A stretch of DNA of 64,000 nucleotides from Arcanobacterium_A bovis (lineage in GTDB: Bacteria; Actinomycetota; Actinomycetes; Actinomycetales; Actinomycetaceae): NCBI RefSeq assembly GCF_042655305.1, contig NZ_JBHSLR010000002.1. One strand, written 5' to 3'. Below are positions 8,132 to 17,443 of the stretch, piece after piece. Within the stretch, counting starts at the first letter, position 1; every line of letters starts with the position of its first letter. The notes below the pieces were generated by a model, which worked only from the letters and a program-made list of their open reading frames with translations, searched no databases and was not told where the DNA came from. The position numbers and the translations under genes are program-made.

Positions 8132-9226
8132 TCAAATCCGCCGAAATGCACTATAAGCCCGAATTAACCGCAATGAACCTTCCGGCTCAGCGATCGTCAC
8201 GCGACTCCCCTCACCTCGGAAAGTGCGCACAGTGATCCCTTCGTCCTCGCATAACGCAGTAAATCTTTGCGAAGCCCCATCAATTTCGTCACGCAAATTG
8301 AACCATACGAAATTTCCTTGCGGACTTCCGCCGCGCCAGCCCAACGCACACAAAGCGTTGACGACGTTCGCGCGCTCTTGTTTCGTAATCTCAACCCGGC
8401 GTCGCACCTCGGTAACTGAATCCAGTGCAGCTACCGCAGCTACCTGCGCCAAGGTATTTGTCCCAAATGGAGTGAGGCATTTGAGCAGGATTTGGCTGAT
8501 ATGCGGCTGAGCCAAAGCGTAACCGCAGCGCAAACCTGCCAAACCGTACGCCTTTGAAAAAGTGCGCAAAGAAATCACATTCGCACACTCTTTTACCAGC
8601 TCAACACCACGCACGGCGTCGTCCATCTCCACATATTCCACGTAGGCTTCGTCGAGCAAAACGGGTATGTGTGGCGGAACCTGGAGGAGGAAATCGCGCA
8701 GTTCCGTGTGGTTAAGAGCCGACGACGTTGGGTTATTTGGCGTACAGACGATAATGGCACGGGTGCGAGCGTTTATTTCTCCAAGCATCGCTACTAGGTC
8801 TGGATTGCCGTCGGCACGCAAGGGCACTTTAACTGCCTGCGCGCCCGCCATACTCACCGCGATGGGATAGGCTTCAAAGGATCGCCACGGCAGAACTACC
8901 TGCGAATTTGGCGTGCATATCGCGCTGAGGATCTTTTCAATGAGCGCCACTGAACCGTTGGAGATCGTCACATACGATTCGTCGAGCTGATGGAACTGGG
9001 CGATCTTGCTGGTAAGGAGACTGTTAGCCATATCGGGATAGCGATTTACATCTCCGAGATGAGCTTGAATCGCTGCTTGCACAGCCGGCAAGGTAGGAAA
9101 AGGCGATTCGTTGGAGGCAAGCTTAATAACGCCCGACTCACATGCTCTTTTTCCTGCTACATAAGCAGGAAGATCATAAATTTCGGGACGAAAAAACGAC
9201 TCAAACGGACTCGCAGCAAATTCCAT
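8132..9226 (-). CDS. hisC: Histidinol-phosphate / aromatic aminotransferase
   Basis: 364 residues, class I/II PLP-dependent aminotransferase of the HisC family. Motifs: KLASNESPF near residue 35, NPTSSAL, LDEAYVEY, and the PLP lysine in RTFSKAYGLAGLR, with the Arg of the phosphate site close behind. In actinobacteria the close paralog Pat makes phenylalanine from phenylpyruvate; the sequence alone does not separate HisC from Pat, but the aroD neighbour favours an aromatic role. The -10-like CATTAT lies six bases before the ATG with no ribosome binding site, so the transcript may be leaderless. It is divergent from purB. Confidence 0.9.
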   Translation of the reverse strand: MEFAASPFESFFRPEIYDLPAYVAGKRACESGVIKLASNESPFPTLPAVQAAIQAHLGDVNRYPDMANSLLTSKIAQFHQLDESYVTISNGSVALIEKILSAICTPNSQVVLPWRSFEAYPIAVSMAGAQAVKVPLRADGNPDLVAMLGEINARTRAIIVCTPNNPTSSALNHTELRDFLLQVPPHIPVLLDEAYVEYVEMDDAVRGVELVKECANVISLRTFSKAYGLAGLRCGYALAQPHISQILLKCLTPFGTNTLAQVAAVAALDSVTEVRRRVEITKQERANVVNALCALGWRGGSPQGNFVWFNLRDEIDGASQRFTALCEDEGITVRTFRGEGSRVTIAEPEGSLRLIRAYSAFRRI

Positions 9227-9379
9227 AATCTAATAATGCCCACTTTGCACGAATTGTGAAAGAGGTGCGACAAAACTCAGCTGTTCACTTTTGATCAGTT
9301 TTGCTCACTTTTTGAGATAGTAGCGTCCACCACTCGCAATGCCGCCGGCTCAGTCCAGACATCATGGAACAATAGAAAT

Positions 9380-10801
9380 ATGGAAGATTTTGCTCAGATA
9401 GAACCACCCATTGCTCTCGGACCACTCGACGGACGCTACCGCGCATCAGTAGCTCCACTCACCAACCACCTTTCCGAAGCGGCGCTCAACCGCGCACGTG
9501 TGCACGTGGAAATTGAATGGCTGATTTTCCTCACTAACAATGGTGTGCTTCCCGGTGCGCCGCGGCTCTCTGAGCAGGAAATCGAATACTTGCGGGCAAT
9601 CGTGGCCAAGTTTGGCGCCGCCGACATCACCGAACTCAAAGAGATCGAAAACGAAACAAAACACGACGTCAAGGCAGTGGAATACTATCTCAAACGGCGT
9701 CTTGACCAGGCGGCGGACACCCTTGGCGAAACTTCGCTAGGCGACCTACACGAAATCGTGCATATTTTCTGCACATCGGAGGACATCAACAACCTCGCCT
9801 ACGCAGTCACAGTGCGCGACGCTGTCCACCAGGTTTGGCTGCCGCAGGCACAGAAGTTCGTGGCTCAGCTTTCTGAACTCGCTCACGGCCAAGCAGATCA
9901 GCCCATGCTTTCACGCACGCACGGCCAGACTGCCACGCCAAGCACCTTGGGTAAAGAGGTTGCTGTGCTTGCGTTCCGCCTGCGCCGCCAGCTAAAACGG
10001 ATCGAAAATGCCGAGTTTCTCGGCAAGATCAACGGCGCTACCGGCACCTTTGGCGCTCACCTTGCCGCGATTCCCGACGCCGATTGGCCGGCGTTGTCTG
10101 AAGCTTTCGTTACCGGTTTGGGCCTAACGTGGAATCCGCTCACCACCCAGATTGAGTCGCACGATTGGATGGCGGAGCTATTTGCGGACGTTGCACGTTT
10201 CAACCGGATTGCACACAATCTTGCCACTGATTTTTGGACCTACATTTCCCTCGGCTATTTCAAGCAAAATCTCGCTGCTCAGGGCTCAACAGGCTCCTCA
10301 ACGATGCCACACAAAGTGAATCCAATTCGCTTTGAAAATGCCGAAGCCAATATGGAAATCTCGTGTGCTCTGTTCGATTCCCTCTCTGCCACTTTGGTAA
10401 CTTCGCGCATGCAACGCGACCTCACCGATTCCACCACGCAACGCAATATCGGTGTAGCTTTCGGTCACTCCCTGCTGGCGCTCGACAATCTCCAACGCGG
10501 AGTTGCAGGTCTCGACGTCGATCCCGAACGTCTCGAGAGCGATCTGAACAACTCGTGGGAAGTGCTCGGCGAGCCAATTCAGCAGGCTATGCGCGCAGCT
10601 GCAATCGCCGGCGCAACCGGAATGGGAAATCCTTACGAAAGGCTTAAGGAACTGACGCGTGGGCGTCAAGTTACTGAGCAAGACATGCGCGAATTTATTC
10701 GAGAGCTGGGCATGCCTGCCGATGTGGAGGAACGTTTACTCAAACTCACACCGAGTAGCTACACCGGACTCGCATCACAACTGGTAAATTTTTTGAAATA
10801 A
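9380..10801 (+). CDS. purB: Adenylosuccinate lyase
   Basis: 473 residues, fumarase/aspartase superfamily. It acts twice in purine synthesis: SAICAR to AICAR, and adenylosuccinate to AMP. The long PurB subtype is clear from EDINNLAYAV, the His-containing SRTHGQTATPSTLG and the signature loop SSTMPHKVNP. AACAAT ends six bases before the ATG and no ribosome binding site is visible, so translation is probably leaderless. The gap of 153 bases to hisC is a shared divergent promoter region. Confidence 0.96.
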   Translation: MEDFAQIEPPIALGPLDGRYRASVAPLTNHLSEAALNRARVHVEIEWLIFLTNNGVLPGAPRLSEQEIEYLRAIVAKFGAADITELKEIENETKHDVKAVEYYLKRRLDQAADTLGETSLGDLHEIVHIFCTSEDINNLAYAVTVRDAVHQVWLPQAQKFVAQLSELAHGQADQPMLSRTHGQTATPSTLGKEVAVLAFRLRRQLKRIENAEFLGKINGATGTFGAHLAAIPDADWPALSEAFVTGLGLTWNPLTTQIESHDWMAELFADVARFNRIAHNLATDFWTYISLGYFKQNLAAQGSTGSSTMPHKVNPIRFENAEANMEISCALFDSLSATLVTSRMQRDLTDSTTQRNIGVAFGHSLLALDNLQRGVAGLDVDPERLESDLNNSWEVLGEPIQQAMRAAAIAGATGMGNPYERLKELTRGRQVTEQDMREFIRELGMPADVEERLLKLTPSSYTGLASQLVNFLK

Positions 10802-10858
10802 GGCTGGGTCGCATGGCGCAGCCACGCCCAATTCTTTCCTGAGCACTTAAGGCGCGCT

Positions 10859-11569
10859 ATGTTTTCTCCTTTCCTCAACATGTTGGTGCAGGTCAATCCA
10901 ATTCTTGCCCAGTCGAGTACGTCCACCCAAGATCTTTCAGGTGTGGCGGCATGGACTGTATCGATCATGGAATCACTTGGTGGTATCGGAATCGCCCTGC
11001 TCATTGCCGCTGAAAACCTCTTTCCGCCGATTCCCTCGGAAGTAATTTTGCCGCTCGCTGGATTTACAGCCTCGCAAGGCACTCAATTCGGCATCGTAGC
11101 GGCAATTATTTGGGCAACCTTGGGATCTGTGGTGGGCGCAGTTTTGCTCTATGGCGCTGCTCGCTGGATCGGGCGCGAGCGCACCCGTGCAATTATGGCC
11201 AAGCTCCCGCTTTTCGACACGTCGGATATCGATAAGACTGAGGCATTCTTCAACAAGCACAACCGATCAACGGTGTTTTTTGGGCGAATGCTCCCAATTT
11301 TCCGTTCTTTGATTTCCTTGCCAGCGGGCGTAGTCAAAATGAATATGCCACTCTTTTTGCTGTTCACAACAGTGGGCTCGGCAATTTGGAACACTGCATT
11401 GATCTATGCCGGATATGCGCTTGGCGAAAATTGGAGTCTGGTTGAGGACTACATCGGGATTCTCACTAAGATCGTTGCTGCAATCGTAGTTCTTGCGATC
11501 GTCGTGTGGATCGTGCTCAAAATTCGCCGCAACAAGAGCGAAACGCACGGTACTGGCGTCGAACGCTAG
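10859..11569 (+). CDS. DedA-family membrane protein
   Basis: 236 residues with several hydrophobic helices. The family motifs are FPPIPSEVILPLAGF near residue 56 and FFGRMLPIFRSLISLPAG near residue 140. DedA proteins include flippases for undecaprenyl phosphate or phospholipids, so a role in recycling lipid carriers at the membrane is likely. The start ATG is preceded by TAAGG. It follows purB by 57 bases on the same strand and precedes copper genes, without a clear functional link. Confidence 0.88.
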   Translation: MFSPFLNMLVQVNPILAQSSTSTQDLSGVAAWTVSIMESLGGIGIALLIAAENLFPPIPSEVILPLAGFTASQGTQFGIVAAIIWATLGSVVGAVLLYGAARWIGRERTRAIMAKLPLFDTSDIDKTEAFFNKHNRSTVFFGRMLPIFRSLISLPAGVVKMNMPLFLLFTTVGSAIWNTALIYAGYALGENWSLVEDYIGILTKIVAAIVVLAIVVWIVLKIRRNKSETHGTGVER

Positions 11570-11602
11570 CTACTGGGCCTGCTTGAACTACCAGGCCTGC
11601 TT
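11570..11602. repeat. 18-nt tandem duplication after the dedA stop
   Basis: CTACTGGGCCTGCTT at 11570-11584 recurs as CTACCAGGCCTGCTT at 11588-11602, 13 of 15 bases identical with an 18-base period. It begins directly after the stop codon. Confidence 0.7.
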
Positions 11603-11622
11603 ATCAATCGAAAGGGAATACC

Positions 11623-11853
11623 ATGCCATCCAATATTGAACTTAAAGTTTCTGGAATGACGTGCGGACACTGCGCTCAACACGTTACAGACGAACTCACC
11701 GAACTCAGCGGAGTGTCTAATGTGATGGTTGAGCTCGAGGCTCAGGGCATTTCCACCGTAATTGTGATTACCGATTCCGATATTTCAGATGCCGATCTGC
11801 GCGAGGCAGTGAGTGAGGCCGGCAACTACACGGTGGAAGAAATTATCCGCTAG
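11623..11853 (+). CDS. copZ: CopZ-type copper chaperone
   Basis: 76 residues, a single heavy-metal-associated domain with the metal-binding GMTCGHC near residue 10. It should bind Cu(I) in the cytoplasm and pass it to the P-type ATPase encoded 15 bases downstream. GAAAGGGA precedes the ATG. No copper regulator (csoR or copY) is next to it. Confidence 0.93.
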   Translation: MPSNIELKVSGMTCGHCAQHVTDELTELSGVSNVMVELEAQGISTVIVITDSDISDADLREAVSEAGNYTVEEIIR

Positions 11854-11868
11854 AAACCGCCACAAATC

Positions 11869-14379
11869 ATGCAAGCGGGCAGCGATTCCCCTTTTTCTCG
11901 GCATGACGCACCAGATCATGACGCTGCAGCTAGTCGCGTCGTGGCAGCTGATCATAGCACTGAGGCCGATCACGACCAGCCTTACGCCGAAGTCGATCTC
12001 TCCGTAGCCGGCATGACCTGCGCTTCGTGCGTGGCGCGAGTCGAAAAGAAGCTCAACAAACTCGCAGGTGTGAACGCCGTCGTCAATCTCGCTACCGAGA
12101 GAGCGCGGGTGAGCATCGCCGAAAGTGCGCGCGACGTGACCGACGACGATCTCGTTGCCGTGGTGCAAAAAGCGGGATATTCAGCGCACGTACTGCAAAG
12201 AACTGTATTCGACGCCCCGGGTGAACAACATTCAACTCATGCGCAAAACATGGCCGCCTACGAGGAGGCCACGCAGCGCGCTAACGCCAATCGCATTGCG
12301 GATTTACGACGCCGTTTTGGCACGTCTTCCCTGCTCACAGTTCCGATTGTGGCGCTGTCGATGTTTCCCAGTTTGCAGTTTCTTGGCTGGCAGTGGGTGG
12401 TATTTGCGCTGAGCTTGCCGGTAGCGTGCTGGGGTGGCTATCCGTTCCATCGAGCGGCACTGCGGGCTGCCCGGCATGGTTCGTCCACGATGGATACGCT
12501 GGTGTCGTTAGGTGTGCTCGCCTCGATGCTGTGGTCTATCTGGGCGCTTGTTTTTGGTGGAGCTGGCACGTTGGGCTACACCATGCACATGAGCGGTATC
12601 CACGGACTCATGCATGCCAAGCAGCCACATCTTTATTTCGAGTCGGCGGCAATGATTGTGAGCTTCCTTCTGCTCGGGCGCTGGCTCGAGGCACGCTCTC
12701 GTCGCACTGCCCGCGACGCCCTCCACTCGCTCCTTGAGCTGGGTGCCAAGCGCGTTCATATCCTTCGTCGCGCCTCGGGAGAGACGGTAGACTCCGTGCG
12801 TGACGTGGAAGAACTGCAGGTAGGCGATTGCTTCCTCGTGAAACCAGGCGAGAAAATCGCCACCGATGGCGTGGTGGTAGAGGGCCACTCAGGTATTGAG
12901 GCTTCGCTTCTCACCGGCGAATCGGTGCCGGTTGAGGTTTGTGAGGGCGACGCCGTCACCGGAGCTACGCTCAACACCTCAGGTTCGCTCGTTGTGCGTG
13001 CCACCCGCGTAGGTGCAGAAACTACATTGCAGCAAATGGGCAGGCTGCTCACGGAAGCACAAACCGGCAAAGCCCAGATTCAAAATCTTGCGGACCGCAT
13101 CTCAGCCGTTTTTGTTCCGGGCGTGCTGATAATCGCTCTGATAACGCTACTTGTGCGAATTTTTGTATTTGGCAATCCGCTCGGCATGGCGCTGGCCTGT
13201 GCAATTACTGTGCTCGTTGTGGCTTGCCCGTGTGCACTCGGTTTAGCCACTCCAACCGCGCTTTTAGTGGGATCAGGCGCCGCTTCGCAACGTGGAATTT
13301 TGATCCGTGGCGCAGAAATTTTGGAAACGGCACACGCAGTGGACGCGATGGTGCTTGATAAAACTGGTACGCTCACCACCGGCGTCATGACGGTCACGAG
13401 CGTGCAAGCATGCACTGACACATTCGATGAACGCGATGTGTTGACCCTTGCTCAAGCTTTAGAAAAATATTCTGAGCACCCGTTGGCGCAAGCAATCGTG
13501 CGCTATCAGTTGCCCGACGCCGCACCCACACCATCACACCCGACCGTATCGCTGCAGGCAAGCACATTCCGCGCCCATGCAGGTGGTGGGGTGAGCGCTG
13601 ATGTAACGTTAAAACCTCAAGAAGATTCTGCCTCCTCAACCATTGCACATCTTGTCACCGCATCCGGCACGCATACCGTAACCAGCGCTGATACACACAC
13701 TCTTCGAGCTGGAAGCATTGCATGGCTCAACGAACAGGAAGTTGATACCCACGCAGTAGCCGAAAAAGTGGAATCCGCTAACGAACGCGGCGAAACGAGC
13801 ATTGTGCTCGCCCTAGATTCGCAGGCTATCGGCGTCATCAATATCCGCGATGTGCTGCGTCCAGAAGCACAGGAGGCGATTAAAGACCTGCTCAACCTCG
13901 GTATTACTCCGTTAATCGCAAGCGGAGATTCTATGCAAGTCGTGGAGTCAATCGCCGCTGAGCTCAATATTTCCGGTCAAGGAAACGTCTCACCGCAAGA
14001 CAAACTTCGCATCGTCAAGGACATCCAAGCGCAAGGGAAACGTGTTGCTATGGTTGGCGATGGAGTGAATGACGCCGCTGCTCTTGCGGCTGCCGATCTT
14101 TCCATCGCACTAGGCTCAGGAGCCGATGTGGCACAGGCGGCGTCGAGTATTACGATCATGCATGGCGACATTCGTGCAGTTCCCGCAGCTATTCGCGTAT
14201 CCCAACGCACGCTCGCCATCATCAAGCAAAATCTTGCTTGGGCATTTGGCTACAACTTGATTGCGATTCCAGCAGCCATTGCCGGAATTATTTTGCCTGG
14301 TCTTGCGGCTGCGGCGATGGCGTCGTCTTCCGTGATCGTGGTGCTCAACTCGCTACGGCTGCGCTCCGCCGCGCGATAA
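11869..14379 (+). CDS. copA: Copper-exporting P1B-type ATPase
   Basis: 836 residues. A His/Asp-rich leader (residues 1-45) precedes a heavy-metal-associated domain with GMTCASC. Then come eight predicted membrane helices, the actuator TGESVPV, the intramembrane Cu(I) motif CPCALGLATP near residue 452, the phosphorylated Asp in DKTGTLT near 497, and GDGVNDAAAL in the hinge. All catalytic motifs are intact, so it should pump Cu(I) out. The histidine-rich leader is an unusual extra that may bind metal. It forms a unit with copZ. Confidence 0.96.
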   Translation: MQAGSDSPFSRHDAPDHDAAASRVVAADHSTEADHDQPYAEVDLSVAGMTCASCVARVEKKLNKLAGVNAVVNLATERARVSIAESARDVTDDDLVAVVQKAGYSAHVLQRTVFDAPGEQHSTHAQNMAAYEEATQRANANRIADLRRRFGTSSLLTVPIVALSMFPSLQFLGWQWVVFALSLPVACWGGYPFHRAALRAARHGSSTMDTLVSLGVLASMLWSIWALVFGGAGTLGYTMHMSGIHGLMHAKQPHLYFESAAMIVSFLLLGRWLEARSRRTARDALHSLLELGAKRVHILRRASGETVDSVRDVEELQVGDCFLVKPGEKIATDGVVVEGHSGIEASLLTGESVPVEVCEGDAVTGATLNTSGSLVVRATRVGAETTLQQMGRLLTEAQTGKAQIQNLADRISAVFVPGVLIIALITLLVRIFVFGNPLGMALACAITVLVVACPCALGLATPTALLVGSGAASQRGILIRGAEILETAHAVDAMVLDKTGTLTTGVMTVTSVQACTDTFDERDVLTLAQALEKYSEHPLAQAIVRYQLPDAAPTPSHPTVSLQASTFRAHAGGGVSADVTLKPQEDSASSTIAHLVTASGTHTVTSADTHTLRAGSIAWLNEQEVDTHAVAEKVESANERGETSIVLALDSQAIGVINIRDVLRPEAQEAIKDLLNLGITPLIASGDSMQVVESIAAELNISGQGNVSPQDKLRIVKDIQAQGKRVAMVGDGVNDAAALAAADLSIALGSGADVAQAASSITIMHGDIRAVPAAIRVSQRTLAIIKQNLAWAFGYNLIAIPAAIAGIILPGLAAAAMASSSVIVVLNSLRLRSAAR

Positions 14380-14401
14380 TCAAACCGCACGATAATCAAA
14401 C
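14371..14401. repeat. 16-nt tandem duplication containing the copA stop
   Basis: GCGCGATAATCAAAC (14371-14385) contains the TAA stop and recurs as GCACGATAATCAAAC (14387-14401), 14 of 15 identical. Confidence 0.75.
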
Positions 14402-14497
14402 TGCCCTCGGCGTACCTCATCGCTCGCAACGCAACGGATCAACAAAACAAGCCCTGCGATACAGATATTTTGCCGCTATCCAAGTAAAATAAGCTGA

Positions 14498-17227
14498 GTG
14501 AACGACGAATTAAGTACGCAAACCCCACTCGGACCGCGCCGAACTGTGGTCTTAGTAGACGCTCCTCAGCAGTGGGTACGCCATCCGGCAGACCTCGTTG
14601 GAGCAATATTTGCGCTTCTCTTCACCGTTTTTTCTGGATTTCTCGCGGTCTACGCCCAAACAACCACGCTCGCTGTCACATCGGACGTGCGCACTGCAAC
14701 GTCGGACGTTATCCAAACCGTGCTGCTCGTGCCTATTAACGTACTCGAGGGCCTCGTTTCTTTCGTTCTACCAGCCTTTCTTTTCGGCTTTACCTTATTA
14801 CGACGCCGGTGGCGCACGATTGGCACTGCCCTTCTGGCGGCGCTGATTGCGGTAGGAATCGCGCAAATTATCTCGATGGTTGCCGAACGCTGGTGGCCGC
14901 AATCTGTATTTACCAGCCAATACGTTGAAGCCCTCACGATTCAGTCGTTTATTTCCCTGTTGCCGTACGTGTCGGTGATTTGCGCTTTTCTCACCGTGAT
15001 GGGCTCAAGCAATCGTTCACAAATCGTACGAATTGGCTGGTGGCTGCTCGGTGCGGTGCTGGTATTCTCGGTGCTGCAAGGCCAACAGACTATAACGGGC
15101 GCACTCATTACTGTTTCGCTTGGAATGTCTGCCGGCATGTTCACTCGTTGGATGATCGGTTCCGAACCTGATCGTGCCACGGGAAAATCACTGGTAGATC
15201 TGGCGCGACGAGCACAAATTGACCTCGTTGAACTCGTGCGTGTTGATGAGCTTCCCAAAGATGAAGAAATCAAAGCCTGGAACGTGATCACCACCGCCCC
15301 CATCGGATACTCTGACCTGCAAGGACTCGCACAGCTACGCAAGTTCCTCACGAGCATCGTCTCAAGCGAAACTGCGGAGGCCGCGAATGAACCAAACGCG
15401 ATTCACACCGGAACACTCAGCAATTCAGCAGCTCAATCCACACACACAGCTGAGATAGATGCGCAGCATATCGTATCCGCCGCCGAAACCCTCCAAGCAG
15501 CCGATAGTATCTCGGACGCCCCTCATATCGATGCCCACTCGCTACGTGAATCTGCGTGTAAGAACTACACTTACGCATCATCGAACGAAGTGTCACGCAA
15601 CTACATCGCCACTGATATTCGGGGCGAAAAGTTTCATGTGCTTGTGCTCGACGAAGACCAAAAAATCCTCGGCCTGCTCGAAGATATATGGGAAAGATTG
15701 CGGCTAAAGCTGGCATTCCGGCGTCGTCCACAAACTCTGGCTGAAGCCGCCGAACAAATGACGCTCATGATCCTGAGCACCGAACGCGCTGGAATCGCCC
15801 CGGAGCGTTTTTGGTCTACCAGCGGAAATGAATCGTCAATTTTGGTGGTGAACCGCGCGATTTCCGATCCGGCACTTTCGCAGGAAACGGCTGAAACTGT
15901 TACCGACGCTCATCTTGATGCATTTTGGGCTGACCTCTTACACGCCCACCAGCAGGGGTTATGCCACGGAAGTATCGAATCTAACCACGTCACGGTTACC
16001 GGTCAAGGCCTACAGCTGCGCGCATGGCAATCTGGTTCAATCAACGCGCCCGATACCGCACGGCGAATCGATCTCGCCCAAACGGTATCGATGTTTGCGA
16101 GTGTTTTTGGAGTCCAACGGGCTGTTGCTTCACTAAAACGCTCAATTCCACTCGATCAGATTGTGGCCCTCGCTCCATTTTTGCAACGCACAATCATGCC
16201 AAGCCAAACCCGCGAAGCTTTCAAAGGGAACAAAAAGTATCAGGAGCTACGCGATGCGCTCCAGCTCGAAGTTCCGGAAACAAGTTCAGCAGAACCAGTG
16301 GCTTTGCGTCGCTTCTCGATCAAGACGATCGTGACGGTAACAATCGGCGTGGTGGCAGTTTACCTGCTGCTCGGATCGATGAATTTCGAGGACGTTTCCG
16401 CAGCTATTCAAGAAGCCTCTGTGGTATGGATGGTTTCTTCGTTTATTGCTGGTCTCGTTACCTACATTGGCGCTGGTATCACGCTCAAAGCCTACACGCC
16501 CGAGCGTTTGCCATTGCGTGATTCGATTCTCGTACAGGTTGCCGCATCGGTTGTCACTTTGGTGGCACCCGCCGGAATTGGTCCTGCGGCGCTGAACTTG
16601 CGTTTCTTACAAAAGCGCGGAGTGGCGACGACGGCGGCACTGGCTACCGTTTCCTTGGTACAGCTAGCGCAGTTGGTCACCACATTGCTGCTGCTCTTCG
16701 TGCTCACGCTAGTGTCCGGCCAAATCACCTCATTCTCGGCACCTTCTGCACCCACACTCACTGTGATCGGTATTGTGCTAGTTGTGATCGGAACTCTCCT
16801 GTTAATTCCGAAGCTACGCGCATGGATTTGGGCGAAGATCAAACCTTCCTTAGAGCAAGTGTGGCCGCGCATGGTCTGGCTCGGCACCCACCCCCAACGC
16901 ATCTTGCTTGGGTTGGTTGGCTCAGTAATTATGAGCGCCGCATTCGTCTTGTGCTTCGGTTTTGCCCTCAAATCCTTCGGATACGAACTACCGATCGTCA
17001 CCTTGGCGGTTACCTATCTGGTTGCTAACTCAGTGGGTTCGGCAGTTCCCTCCCCTGGTGGTATCGGACCAGTTGAAGCTGCGTTGACCGGCGGATTGGC
17101 GATTGCTGGAATTCCTTATTCGGTGGCTTTCTCCACTGCTGTGCTTTACCGACTCTTCACATTCTGGGGACGTGTGCCACTCGGCTGGGTGGCATTGCGC
17201 ATCGCTGATCGGAAAAATATTATCTGA
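14498..17227 (+). CDS. Flippase-like membrane protein with degenerate kinase segment
   Basis: 909 residues. Roughly residues 25-225 contain several membrane helices. Residues 360-590 form a soluble segment resembling a protein kinase remnant: an ...GLCHGSIESNHVTV... stretch stands where active kinases have HxD(x4)N, and a later RIDLA resembles a weakened DFG region. Residues 610-905 are the lysylphosphatidylglycerol synthase/flippase-like membrane domain (MprF/AglD/YbhN family) with PAGIGPAALNL and SVGSAVPSPGGIG. No lysyl-transferase domain follows, so it is not a full MprF. It may move a lipid across the membrane. The GTG start has TAAAAT seven bases upstream and no ribosome binding site (leaderless). 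Confidence 0.8.
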   Translation: MNDELSTQTPLGPRRTVVLVDAPQQWVRHPADLVGAIFALLFTVFSGFLAVYAQTTTLAVTSDVRTATSDVIQTVLLVPINVLEGLVSFVLPAFLFGFTLLRRRWRTIGTALLAALIAVGIAQIISMVAERWWPQSVFTSQYVEALTIQSFISLLPYVSVICAFLTVMGSSNRSQIVRIGWWLLGAVLVFSVLQGQQTITGALITVSLGMSAGMFTRWMIGSEPDRATGKSLVDLARRAQIDLVELVRVDELPKDEEIKAWNVITTAPIGYSDLQGLAQLRKFLTSIVSSETAEAANEPNAIHTGTLSNSAAQSTHTAEIDAQHIVSAAETLQAADSISDAPHIDAHSLRESACKNYTYASSNEVSRNYIATDIRGEKFHVLVLDEDQKILGLLEDIWERLRLKLAFRRRPQTLAEAAEQMTLMILSTERAGIAPERFWSTSGNESSILVVNRAISDPALSQETAETVTDAHLDAFWADLLHAHQQGLCHGSIESNHVTVTGQGLQLRAWQSGSINAPDTARRIDLAQTVSMFASVFGVQRAVASLKRSIPLDQIVALAPFLQRTIMPSQTREAFKGNKKYQELRDALQLEVPETSSAEPVALRRFSIKTIVTVTIGVVAVYLLLGSMNFEDVSAAIQEASVVWMVSSFIAGLVTYIGAGITLKAYTPERLPLRDSILVQVAASVVTLVAPAGIGPAALNLRFLQKRGVATTAALATVSLVQLAQLVTTLLLLFVLTLVSGQITSFSAPSAPTLTVIGIVLVVIGTLLLIPKLRAWIWAKIKPSLEQVWPRMVWLGTHPQRILLGLVGSVIMSAAFVLCFGFALKSFGYELPIVTLAVTYLVANSVGSAVPSPGGIGPVEAALTGGLAIAGIPYSVAFSTAVLYRLFTFWGRVPLGWVALRIADRKNII

Positions 17228-17443
17228 GCACGCGGCACCGCAACCGAACCGGCATAGGTGCCCCACCGGCGTCGGCCGCCTATCGCGCAGCGCAACCACA
17301 TCCGCTCCGCAATAGCCTCAGCATTCGCAACCACACCGGCGTCAACGCCCACTAAAACCTCTCTACACAGCCAAAACACCTTAATTTCACGCACATACTG
17401 CTCAAATCTTTCGCGTGGTGGCTTTCAATGAGACAATAAGACT

